A stretch of DNA of 6,931 nucleotides from Treponema sp. (lineage in GTDB: Bacteria; Spirochaetota; Spirochaetia; Treponematales; Treponemataceae): NCBI GenBank assembly GCA_017421145.1, contig JAFOTA010000196.1, positions 1 to 6,931 on the forward strand. Reading direction: 5' to 3'. A program made the translations under genes and the position numbers. The notes below the pieces were generated by a model. The model had not been told where the DNA came from. It saw nothing but the letters and a program-made list of their open reading frames with translations, and ran no database searches. This document shows, in pieces, positions 1-6,409 of the stretch. Numbering within the stretch: position 1 is the stretch's first letter; the number at the start of each line of letters is the position of its first letter.

Positions 1-450
1 GTATTCGCAGGTACTATTTCCGATATAACCATGTCCATAGTAGATAACGGTTCTGGCGGAAAGAGCATAAAACTAGACAAAAATCCTACAAGCATTTTCA
101 AAACCGAGTTTTTTGCAACTTGCAATCCATTCTTTGATTTCTACGGCACAGACTATAGCGAACCTGAAAAAGACTGGAACTTTATAGGAAACTTCAACAA
201 CAGAACTGATTCTATCCCGGCACTTTTAGCCGGAACTCTTCCTGTGTCAAATGTAACGCATGTTTCCACCGATAATACAGACGGATTTTTTAACTCAGCA
301 GAAGCCGCCAATTACTCAAACTGCTGGATAAAGGGAGGTGTTTCATTCAGTCTTAACGCTTACCCGGATGAGTATTTTGTATTTCAGGGCAAGGGCTTCA
401 GCACAACAGGCAACATTGTCGTCAGCATGACAGATATCACCGGCCCCTAA
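1..450 (+). CDS. C-terminal part of an unrecognised, probably exported protein (5' end outside window)
   Basis: The reading frame is open from base 1 and ends at TAA 448-450. It continues upstream of the first in-frame ATG at 31 with no ribosome binding site before that ATG, so I treat it as the 3' end of a longer gene; 149 residues are visible. I do not recognise the family. The visible part is rich in Asn, Ser, Thr, Gly, Phe and Tyr and poor in Lys/Arg. It has no hydrophobic segment long enough to span a membrane and only two cysteines (in FFATCNPF and YSNCWIKGG). The alternating hydrophobic/polar stretches near the end (SFSLNAYPDEYFVFQG, NIVVSMTDI) look like beta strands. This composition is typical of secreted or surface beta-sandwich proteins or lipoproteins, but a signal peptide or lipobox would lie outside the window. 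The following gene has its own promoter, so the two are probably not co-transcribed by design. Confidence 0.7.
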   Translation, partial: VFAGTISDITMSIVDNGSGGKSIKLDKNPTSIFKTEFFATCNPFFDFYGTDYSEPEKDWNFIGNFNNRTDSIPALLAGTLPVSNVTHVSTDNTDGFFNSAEAANYSNCWIKGGVSFSLNAYPDEYFVFQGKGFSTTGNIVVSMTDITGP

Positions 451-493
451 ACACATTTTTACTTCTTTTTCAATGGGAACGGGCTGTTTTTTT
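443..493 (+). terminator. Possible weak terminator after the first gene
   Basis: A run of seven T (487-493) follows a short G+C-rich patch (GGGC 481-484). The only pairing partner I find is GCCC at 443-446, overlapping the end of the coding region, which gives a 4-bp stem with a loop of more than 30 nt. That is a poor intrinsic terminator. The T-run and position make termination plausible, but the hairpin is not convincing. Confidence 0.2.
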
Positions 494-496
494 GAT

Positions 497-526
497 AAAT
501 TTTTAAAAATTTTTTTAAAAATTTAA
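497..526 (+). promoter_or_regulatory. Phased A/T tracts upstream of the operon promoter (UP-element-like or bent DNA)
   Basis: Thirty consecutive A/T bases contain the 13-mer TTTTTAAAAATTT twice, at 500-512 and 512-524 (sharing one base, 12-bp period), each including the perfect palindrome TTTTTAAAAA. AnTn tracts repeated near one helical turn are known to bend DNA, and A/T-rich DNA just upstream of the -35 position can contact the RNA polymerase alpha subunit. The block lies about 20-50 bp upstream of the -10 hexamer, the right place for such a role. Function is inferred from position and composition only. Confidence 0.45.
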
Positions 527-553
527 CCGTTTTTGGAATAAGTGTGATATAAT
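523..553 (+). promoter_or_regulatory. Extended -10 promoter for the glycosidase-like/ppx/ppk operon
   Basis: A perfect TATAAT sits at 548-553 and is preceded by TG at 545-546 with one base between (TGaTATAAT), the classical extended -10 of primary sigma factors. No good -35 hexamer is present at the ideal spacing. The nearest candidate, TTAACC at 523-528, has a long 19-bp spacer, which fits with extended -10 promoters depending less on the -35. Transcription would start around 560, giving a leader of about 110 nt before the ATG at 674. Confidence 0.65.
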
Positions 554-556
554 GGA

Positions 557-606
557 TTCTATGGGAATTCCCGAAACCTTTGGTTTTCAGCGTTTCCATC
601 ATAGAA
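557..606 (+). repeat. Nested inverted repeats at the 5' end of the operon leader
   Basis: TTCTATG (557-563) and CATAGAA (600-606) are a perfect 7-bp inverted repeat. Enclosed are the 10-bp palindrome GGGAATTCCC (563-572) and a small hairpin, AAACC-TTT-GGTTT (574-586). If transcription starts near 560, the outer left arm would lie right at or partly upstream of the start site. The element could therefore act as a DNA operator or as RNA structure. No known riboswitch is recognised. Confidence 0.4.
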
Positions 607-618
607 AAAGGTAAAATT

Positions 619-660
619 TTCCGGAATATTCCAGATTTTCCATGGTTTTCTGCGAAAATC
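619..660 (+). repeat. Second inverted-repeat cluster in the leader, ending just before the ribosome binding site
   Basis: Overlapping palindromes TTCCGGAA (619-626) and GGAATATTCC (623-632) are followed by a 7-bp inverted repeat, GATTTTC (634-640) with GAAAATC (654-660). A mutually exclusive shorter hairpin, TTTTC-TGC-GAAAA (646-658), uses the same right arm. The structure ends four bases before the TAGGAG Shine-Dalgarno (664-669), so it is placed to affect ribosome access. Regulation is inferred, not shown. Confidence 0.4.
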
Positions 661-663
661 CCC

Positions 664-669
664 TAGGAG
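664..669 (+). promoter_or_regulatory. Ribosome binding site of the glycosidase-like gene
   Basis: TAGGAG ends four bases before the ATG at 674 and is the only Shine-Dalgarno-like sequence in this part of the leader. It supports this start codon. Confidence 0.7.
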
Positions 670-673
670 CAAT

Positions 674-2107
674 ATGTTAAATAAACGTGATTTTCCAAAG
701 ATACATTTTTATGACCAAGATTTTGTTGACATATACGATAAATCATGGAACTGGCTGTCTGATTATTGGATTGACCCGGCATCCGGCGAACAATCTGCGG
801 ACGGGCTGTTCATTTATCCGATGAACGGCAAATACATATTGGATCAGGCAGAAGCCATATTTTCATCCTTTTTCTTGGTGTATTCGAACAGGAACTTTCC
901 TGCCAACAAAAACATAGACTATTTTTATGAGCATCAGGAAGAAAACGGTGCCATAAGATGGAAATATGATACGAAGACGAATTCTCCCATAACCACAAAA
1001 GAAAATCCGGAAGGAATCGGTTTTCCGCTGTTTGCATGGGCGGAGTTCAATTTGTACCATAAATCAGCGAACAAGCGCCGCGTAAAGGATGTCATGCCTA
1101 TCCTCGAAAAATACATGGAATGGATAGACAGGACTTTCAAGCAGGAAAACGGTCTTTATTCAGTTCCGTTTGAATTCTCCAATATGTTCAATTCCCCAAG
1201 GAAAGGAGCATATTATCCTGTTGATTTCAACTCATGCATGGCAATAAATGCCGCCCACATGTCTGCGCTCGGTGACATACTGAACGACAAGGACATAGGC
1301 TTTAAATATAAGAAAATGTATTTTAGTCTTAAGACTAGAATCAATTCGTTGATGTGGGATGCTGAAACTTCTTTTTATCATGACCTTGATAAAGATGAGC
1401 AGCGTCTTCCGACAAAAACCATAGCAGGATTCTGGCCGCTTCTTGCAGAGCTTCCGAATGCAGACCGCGCTGACATGCTGATTGCGCATCTGTCAAATCC
1501 TGCAACGTTCGGCACCGATCATCCGTTCCCTTCCTTGAGCGTTGACAGCCCTGAATTCAAGGAAACCGGAGAAGGATTCAAAGGATCTGTTTTCCTGCCG
1601 TTCAATTTTATGGTCATAAAGGGGCTTGAAAAATATCAGCAGTATGCGTTTGCCCGTGAGTGTGCAATCCGCCACATGTATTATATACTTGAAGGATTGA
1701 GCCCTCTCGATGAAAAAAAGAAGGGAGATTTGTACGAAGCATACCTTCCGACCAAAGAAGGCCCGGCACAGCTCAAAGGAGACCCGGATTTCCCAAGGAA
1801 AAGATTCCTGCATTTTGTAGGTCTTTCCACAATCGCACTGATGATAGAGAATATAATCGGGCTTGAAATCAGCCTGCCGCGCAAAACGGTTGACTGGGTC
1901 ATTCCAAGCCTTGAAATTATGGGAATAGAAAAGCTGTCACTTAAACGCAACCTGATTACGATTTTGAGCAACAAGAGTACCAGGGGCTGGGAAATCCAGA
2001 TGGAAAGCGAAAAGCTTTACTATTTTACGATAAACATATTGGATCACAAGAAAAAGACACTTCCTATCCCGTCAGGAAAGTGTTCCATGCTGATTGACAA
2101 GCTCTAA
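674..2107 (+). CDS. Trehalase-like / MGH1-like glycoside hydrolase-fold protein, catalytic acid apparently lost
   Basis: A 477-residue cytoplasmic-looking protein with no signal peptide. It resembles the (alpha/alpha)6-barrel clan that holds GH37 trehalases, GH63 and MGH1-like glycosidases. Landmarks in order are an FYEHQEENGAIRW segment, GFPLFAWAEFNLY, FSNMFNSPR (168-176), PVDFNS (182-187), GFWPLLAELP, HPFPSLSVD, GFKGSV (301-306), MVIKGLE, YEAYLP (354-359) and FVGLSTIALMIENIIGL from 381. A strand-rich tail of about 80 residues follows. From family knowledge, FSNMFNSPR matches a motif I recall as SGMDNSPR, whose Asp is the general acid; here it is Phe172. The presumed general base is kept as Glu355. 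Positions I recall as W-R-G-S-V-W and V-G-W-S are F302-K-G-S-V-F307 and V-G-L384-S. It may therefore be inactive or altered in chemistry. It is first in an operon with ppx and ppk, 9 bp before ppx. The substrate cannot be told from sequence, so no gene symbol is given. Confidence 0.8.
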   Translation: MLNKRDFPKIHFYDQDFVDIYDKSWNWLSDYWIDPASGEQSADGLFIYPMNGKYILDQAEAIFSSFFLVYSNRNFPANKNIDYFYEHQEENGAIRWKYDTKTNSPITTKENPEGIGFPLFAWAEFNLYHKSANKRRVKDVMPILEKYMEWIDRTFKQENGLYSVPFEFSNMFNSPRKGAYYPVDFNSCMAINAAHMSALGDILNDKDIGFKYKKMYFSLKTRINSLMWDAETSFYHDLDKDEQRLPTKTIAGFWPLLAELPNADRADMLIAHLSNPATFGTDHPFPSLSVDSPEFKETGEGFKGSVFLPFNFMVIKGLEKYQQYAFARECAIRHMYYILEGLSPLDEKKKGDLYEAYLPTKEGPAQLKGDPDFPRKRFLHFVGLSTIALMIENIIGLEISLPRKTVDWVIPSLEIMGIEKLSLKRNLITILSNKSTRGWEIQMESEKLYYFTINILDHKKKTLPIPSGKCSMLIDKL

Positions 2108-2112
2108 GGAGG
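2106..2112 (+). promoter_or_regulatory. Ribosome binding site of ppx, overlapping the upstream stop codon
   Basis: AAGGAGG shares its first two bases with the TAA (2105-2107) of the preceding gene and lies four bases before the ATG at 2117. A near-perfect Shine-Dalgarno overlapping the previous stop points to co-transcription and probable translational coupling, and it fixes the ppx start. Confidence 0.8.
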
Positions 2113-2116
2113 AACT

Positions 2117-3676
2117 ATGCAGACCCCGCAGGCAGTCATTGAAATCGGCTCCACGGGGATTAGACTCCTGGTAGCTGAATTACCTGATTTAGAACAGAAC
2201 ACTCACCGGGTTACGGTTTTGGACCGCAGTGAATTCCCGATAAACATTGGGCGCGATGTCTTTACATTCGGCTCAATCAGCAGCGAAACGCAGTCATCAT
2301 GCGTGCATATCATGAACAGGTATGCCGAGCAGCTAAAAGCATGGGGAATCAAAAAAGAAGAGACTTCCGTAATCGGTACAAGCGCAGTCCGTGAAGCCAT
2401 AAACAGGGATCCTTTCGTTGACCGCATCAAAGTCCGCACCGGATTTACAGTCCGCATAATTGATGGAATCGAAGAAAACAGGCTCCGTTATATCGCCGTG
2501 ACAGAATGCCTAAAAGAAGTAAGCTCCCGTTTCCAGAATGCAGACACGGTTATACTTGAAATCTCCGGTGGTTCCACAGAAATGATGCTTTTGAAAAAGG
2601 GGCGTATTGCGGGCGCACACTCAATGAGGCTCGGAACCATCATAATCGACCAGCAGATTCACACGCTTGCGGCAAGCCTTTCGGACGAACAAAAAGCAGA
2701 AGACAGCCGCCGTTTTTTGAAAGATTACATCAGAACCACAAGAGCGCAGTTGAATTCAGAGCTGAGCTTGAATCAGGTTGCCCAGTTCATTGCGGTCGGA
2801 CATGACATGAGCATAGCAGCACTTTTTTGCGGCACTGCAATATCACCGTTTTTGTGGGAAATCCAAAAGCAGGATTTTATTGATTTCGTCGATGCAATCC
2901 AGCAGTATTCAACGGATGAAATCATCGCGCGGTTCCATCTTTCTTATTCGGATGCGCAGACTTTCCAGCTTTCACTTTCGGCATACAAGGAATTCGTAAA
3001 AGAAACGTCAATCACTTCACTTGTAGTGCCTGAAACATCAATCCGTGAAGGACTCTTGATCAGCCGCGGTTCAAAAGAAGATGACACCCTGCAAAAAGAT
3101 TTTGACGACCAGATTATTGCCGGTGCGACAACGCTTTTGCACAAATATCAGGGTGACGAAAAACATGCTGATTTTGTACGTCAGATCAGCCTGAAAATTT
3201 ACGACTGCCTTGAAAAAGAACTTGGCATGACCAAACACGAGCGTCTGCTTTTGGAAGTGTCGGCAATCCTGCATGACATAGGAATGTTCATCAGGGCAAA
3301 AGACCACAATCTCCACAGCCGCTATATAATCAGCCAGTCAGAAGTGTTCGGATTAAGCCGTGAAGACATAGGAATAGTGGCTCAGATTGCAGGATACCAC
3401 CGCGGACAAAAAATCCTTCAGGACGACAGTGAATTCAAGCTGCAGCCAAGGGCAATCAGGCTTACGATTCTGAAGCTTACGGCAATCCTTCGTGTGGCAG
3501 ATGCAATGGACAGAAGCCACAGACAGAAATTCCCGGATTGTACGGCAAGCCTCGGAAAAGACACTCTGACGCTTCAGGTCAACACAGTCGATAATCTTCG
3601 TCTTGAAAAAATCGCAGTCAATGAAAAATGCGATATGTTTGAAAATGTATTCGGTTACAAAATCGTACTGATTTAA
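2117..3676 (+). CDS. ppx: Ppx/GppA family exopolyphosphatase (or pppGpp phosphatase) with C-terminal HD domain
   Basis: At 519 residues it is close to the length of E. coli Ppx. The N-terminal actin-like ASKHA fold shows the first phosphate loop as E9-IGSTG-IRL, then IGTSAVREA, TGFTVRIIDG with E119-E120-NR, a second phosphate loop E148-ISGGSTE155, and AVGHDMS. Glu120 probably matches the catalytic Glu121 of E. coli Ppx. The C-terminal HD-type domain has H350, H386-D387 (LHDIG), H400, H428 (GYHRG) and D462 (RVADAMDRSH), so its metal-ligand set looks complete. Known family members remove terminal phosphate from polyphosphate or convert pppGpp to ppGpp; the two activities cannot be separated by sequence. 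The adjacent ppk 12 bp downstream favours polyphosphate. Oddly, both loop aspartates of the family (DxGSNS and DIGGGS) are glutamate here, and a loop glycine is Ser150. The start follows a perfect Shine-Dalgarno. Confidence 0.9.
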   Translation: MQTPQAVIEIGSTGIRLLVAELPDLEQNTHRVTVLDRSEFPINIGRDVFTFGSISSETQSSCVHIMNRYAEQLKAWGIKKEETSVIGTSAVREAINRDPFVDRIKVRTGFTVRIIDGIEENRLRYIAVTECLKEVSSRFQNADTVILEISGGSTEMMLLKKGRIAGAHSMRLGTIIIDQQIHTLAASLSDEQKAEDSRRFLKDYIRTTRAQLNSELSLNQVAQFIAVGHDMSIAALFCGTAISPFLWEIQKQDFIDFVDAIQQYSTDEIIARFHLSYSDAQTFQLSLSAYKEFVKETSITSLVVPETSIREGLLISRGSKEDDTLQKDFDDQIIAGATTLLHKYQGDEKHADFVRQISLKIYDCLEKELGMTKHERLLLEVSAILHDIGMFIRAKDHNLHSRYIISQSEVFGLSREDIGIVAQIAGYHRGQKILQDDSEFKLQPRAIRLTILKLTAILRVADAMDRSHRQKFPDCTASLGKDTLTLQVNTVDNLRLEKIAVNEKCDMFENVFGYKIVLI

Positions 3677-3677
3677 C

Positions 3678-3684
3678 GGAGGTG
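3678..3684 (+). promoter_or_regulatory. Ribosome binding site of ppk1
   Basis: GGAGGTG, a full match to the 16S rRNA anti-Shine-Dalgarno, begins two bases after the ppx TAA (3674-3676) and ends four bases before the ATG at 3689. It supports this start and tight operon organisation. Confidence 0.85.
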
Positions 3685-3688
3685 AAGC

Positions 3689-5839
3689 ATGGCAAATTTT
3701 CCATTTATAAACCGTGAGCTTAGCTGGATTGAATTCAACGCACGCGTATTGCACGAAGCAGAAAAAGAAAATGTCCCTTTGCTTGAGCGGCTGAAATTTC
3801 TTTCAATCGTCACTTCCAATTTCGATGAATTTTTTCAGGTACGTGTCGCATCAATAAAAAGCCAGCTGGAAAAATCTCCGAATGTCACGGAAGCTTCCGG
3901 GCTTACTCCATCCGGGCTTTTGAAAAAGATTTCCGAGCGCAGCCATGAGCTTATCAACGAGCAGTATAAAGTACTCAACGATGAAATACTTCCGCTTCTG
4001 AAAAACAACGATATCGAATATGTGTCATCGGTAAATTACACTCCGGCTCAAAAATCTTTTGCACAGGAACATTTTAAAAACCAGATTTTCCCATTGCTCA
4101 CGCCTCTCCGCACTGACGGTGATGAATTTCCGCACATCATAAACAGGCACACGTATGCGGCATTTCTTTTGGGGCCAAGGGAAGGGTTCCGCGTAAAAGA
4201 AGATATTTTTTCAGCAAAAAAAGATTCAAAGGAAGTGATTGCCATAGTGCAGATTCCGACCGATGTTCCTGGAATCATCTGGCTCCCGGAAGATGAAAAT
4301 GCACATGAAGAAAAACCATGCAGGCACTTCACTCTTGTCGATGACATAATAGCGGCATTCGGCGACGGACTTTTCCCAGGCTATGCATTGAAAGAATCCC
4401 TTTTGTTCAAGGTGAACCGCGATGCTGATTTTGCAGTCGATGAAGATGCAGGCGCAAATTTCATTCAGGCCATGGAAGAAGTTTTGGTAAAGCGCCAGTC
4501 TTCTTTCCCCGTACAGCTTATGTGCAATTCCACCAGCAAGATTTTGTCTGATTTTATCAAGAACAAGCTCTGCCTTCACGAAGATGATTTGTATTGCGTT
4601 GACGGTCCTGTTGATTTGAGACGGCTTGACGAACTTTCCGATGAAGATTTTGAAGGAAAAGAAAACCTTATCTACCCGGCGTGGAAACATTTTTATCCGG
4701 CTGATCTTTCTTCCGACGGATTTTTATGGAACACAATCCGCGCGCATGACGTTCTTCTGAATGTTCCGTACCAAAGCTTTGACCCTGTGGTAAAATTCAT
4801 TCAGGATGCGGCACAGGACAACGACGTTCTTTCAATCAAAATGACTTTGTACAGAACCGGCAGCAACAGCCCGATTGTACGTGCATTGGAAAAAGCGGCT
4901 CAAAGGGGAAAACAAGTCACCGCATTTGTCGAAGTGAAAGCCAGGTTTGACGAGCAAAGAAACATCTCATGGGTCAACGAGCTGATCAACGCAGGAGTAA
5001 CGGTTGTATACGGAATCGTAAACATAAAGGTACATGCAAAAATTGCTTTGGTCATAAGGCGCGAATCAGACGGATTAAGGCGTTACGTGCATTTGAGCAC
5101 CGGAAACTACAATCCGGGAACCGCAAAAGTCTATCAGGATCTTTCGATTTTGACATGCAACCAGCAGATTGCCTCGGACGCAACTTTCTTCCTGAACGTC
5201 ATTTCAGGATACAGTGCAGTACAAACCATGCGGCATCTTTTCATGGCACCCATCGCGCTGAAGCAAAAGCTGATTGAGCTTATCAACAGGGAAATACAGC
5301 AGAGCAGCCCGGACAACCCAGGTCTCATAGTTGCAAAGATGAACAGTCTTTGCCATCCTGAGGTCGTAAAAAAATTATACGAAGCAAGTCAGGCAGGAGT
5401 AAAAGTCCTTCTCAACATCCGCGGAATCTGCACCTTGGTTCCAGGCATAAAAGGCGTGAGCGAAAACATAAAAGTAGTGAGCATCGTCGGACGCTATCTT
5501 GAGCACAGCAGAATCTGCTATTTCCAGAACGGCGGAGAAGAGGAACTCTTTTTAAGCAGCGCAGATTGGATGGAACGGAACCTTGACCGGAGAATCGAAC
5601 TGATGTTCCCGGTTACGGACAAGCAGGTTTTCGCAAAAGTAAAAGAAACCCTGATGATGTATTTCAAGGACAACACCCAGAGCCACTTCCTGAACAGCGA
5701 CGGAACATGGACTCCTGCAAAGCTGCCTGAAGGAGAACCGAAATTCAACGTCCAGGAACAGCTCTACCAAATGTACCGCAGGATCAACGAGTCCAAAGAA
5801 TCAAAACCGAAACTGGAATTTGAAGTAAGGCGGGAATAA
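3689..5839 (+). CDS. ppk1: Polyphosphate kinase 1 (PPK1)
   Basis: PPK1 reversibly transfers the gamma-phosphate of ATP to inorganic polyphosphate through a phosphohistidine, usually in the cytoplasm or at the inner membrane. At 716 residues it is slightly longer than E. coli PPK (688). The N-terminal domain opens with the family signature FINRELSWIEFNARVL and TSNFDEFFQVRV; Asn44 matches the ATP-contacting Asn45 of E. coli. The two phospholipase-D-like C-terminal domains carry MTLYRTG (Arg389), VKARFDEQ (Arg419), KVHAK (His449), HLSTGNYNPGTAKVYQD, and YLEHSRI (His606). The E. coli equivalents Arg375, Arg405 and the autophosphorylated His435 are each offset by exactly 14, and His592 keeps the same 157-residue distance, so catalysis should be intact. 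The gene is third in the operon, 12 bp after ppx. Its stop is one base from the stop of the convergent gene. Nothing suggests truncation or frameshift. Confidence 0.97.
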   Translation: MANFPFINRELSWIEFNARVLHEAEKENVPLLERLKFLSIVTSNFDEFFQVRVASIKSQLEKSPNVTEASGLTPSGLLKKISERSHELINEQYKVLNDEILPLLKNNDIEYVSSVNYTPAQKSFAQEHFKNQIFPLLTPLRTDGDEFPHIINRHTYAAFLLGPREGFRVKEDIFSAKKDSKEVIAIVQIPTDVPGIIWLPEDENAHEEKPCRHFTLVDDIIAAFGDGLFPGYALKESLLFKVNRDADFAVDEDAGANFIQAMEEVLVKRQSSFPVQLMCNSTSKILSDFIKNKLCLHEDDLYCVDGPVDLRRLDELSDEDFEGKENLIYPAWKHFYPADLSSDGFLWNTIRAHDVLLNVPYQSFDPVVKFIQDAAQDNDVLSIKMTLYRTGSNSPIVRALEKAAQRGKQVTAFVEVKARFDEQRNISWVNELINAGVTVVYGIVNIKVHAKIALVIRRESDGLRRYVHLSTGNYNPGTAKVYQDLSILTCNQQIASDATFFLNVISGYSAVQTMRHLFMAPIALKQKLIELINREIQQSSPDNPGLIVAKMNSLCHPEVVKKLYEASQAGVKVLLNIRGICTLVPGIKGVSENIKVVSIVGRYLEHSRICYFQNGGEEELFLSSADWMERNLDRRIELMFPVTDKQVFAKVKETLMMYFKDNTQSHFLNSDGTWTPAKLPEGEPKFNVQEQLYQMYRRINESKESKPKLEFEVRRE

Positions 5840-5840
5840 T

Positions 5841-6401
5841 TCAGAATCCGTTGATTGCACTTCCGCAGTAGTCGCACCGTCCTGAGCTGCCCTGTCTCAC
5901 ACGGCTTGATGCACCGCAGCTTTCGCACTTTACGACTATGAAATCAAAACCTCTGTTTTCCGTAACGTTTGCATTCTGAAGCACCACGCTGAATCTGTTG
6001 CCGTCGGAACTGAGGGAGCATTTTATCAGAAAAAGTCTTTTGAACAATGTTTCGAGTTCTTTTTTTACGGCATAGCTTTCCTTGTGCCTTCCGTTGCAAA
6101 GTTCTTCCTGGCTTACGATTCCGTCTTTGTCTTCAAGGAATATTTTGCTGTATGTTCTTGCCGCAGATACGAGCATTGAATTTTGGATGCCCCTGAACAA
6201 TACATACGCGAACGCCAGAAGCATTACGGCATATATGGGAAGTGCAGTGAGCGCAACTTTTGCTTCAGTAATTCCCAGGTTGAAGACGCTGTTCAGTATG
6301 ACACCGAGCGAACCAAGAACCATGAATCCTCCCAATATCAACTGAACTTTAATCGTTTTTTCCGTTTTGGTAATGAGGTTTTCGTCCAGATAATAATTCA
6401 T
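5841..6401 (-). CDS. Small membrane protein with two transmembrane helices and a C-terminal zinc ribbon
   Basis: A 186-residue protein of no family I recognise. After a short polar N-terminus, two hydrophobic segments at about residues 19-42 and 48-69 look like a transmembrane hairpin with a very short loop. A charged, probably cytoplasmic, region of about 85 residues follows. The C-terminus holds CESC (159-162) and CDYC (176-179), a CxxC-x13-CxxC zinc ribbon of the rubredoxin-like knuckle type often seen at the ends of membrane-anchored proteins of unknown role. The ATG at 6399-6401 is preceded on the minus strand by GGAGG (6410-6414) with an 8-base spacer, supporting the start. It lies 43 bp downstream of iorB on the same strand and could be co-transcribed with it, although nothing in the sequence links it to oxidoreductase function. 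Its stop faces that of ppk1 with one base between. Confidence 0.8.
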   Translation of the reverse strand: MNYYLDENLITKTEKTIKVQLILGGFMVLGSLGVILNSVFNLGITEAKVALTALPIYAVMLLAFAYVLFRGIQNSMLVSAARTYSKIFLEDKDGIVSQEELCNGRHKESYAVKKELETLFKRLFLIKCSLSSDGNRFSVVLQNANVTENRGFDFIVVKCESCGASSRVRQGSSGRCDYCGSAINGF

Positions 6402-6409
6402 TTTTTAAT

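Noticed and set aside
31..33. ATG as the start of the first gene
   Set aside because: The frame is open back to base 1 and there is no Shine-Dalgarno upstream of this ATG, so a partial gene is more likely.
674..2107. Naming the first operon gene as treA/treF trehalase
   Set aside because: The classical trehalase signatures are absent and the presumed catalytic Asp is replaced, so only fold-level assignment is supported.
3353..3754. Minus-strand open frame of 133 codons opposite the end of ppx and start of ppk1
   Set aside because: It lies antisense across two well-supported genes, its product resembles nothing, and it has no supporting ribosome binding site that I can see. It is a shadow of the coding sequence.
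4226..4690. Minus-strand open frame of 154 codons inside ppk1
   Set aside because: It is antisense to conserved PPK1 coding sequence, with an odd composition and no recognisable domain.
4969..5277. Plus-strand open frame of 102 codons inside ppk1 in another frame
   Set aside because: It overlaps the catalytic core of PPK1 (His449 region) and its translation has a frame-shifted look rich in Arg, Gly and Asn. A frameshift in ppk1 is excluded because the true frame is intact across it.
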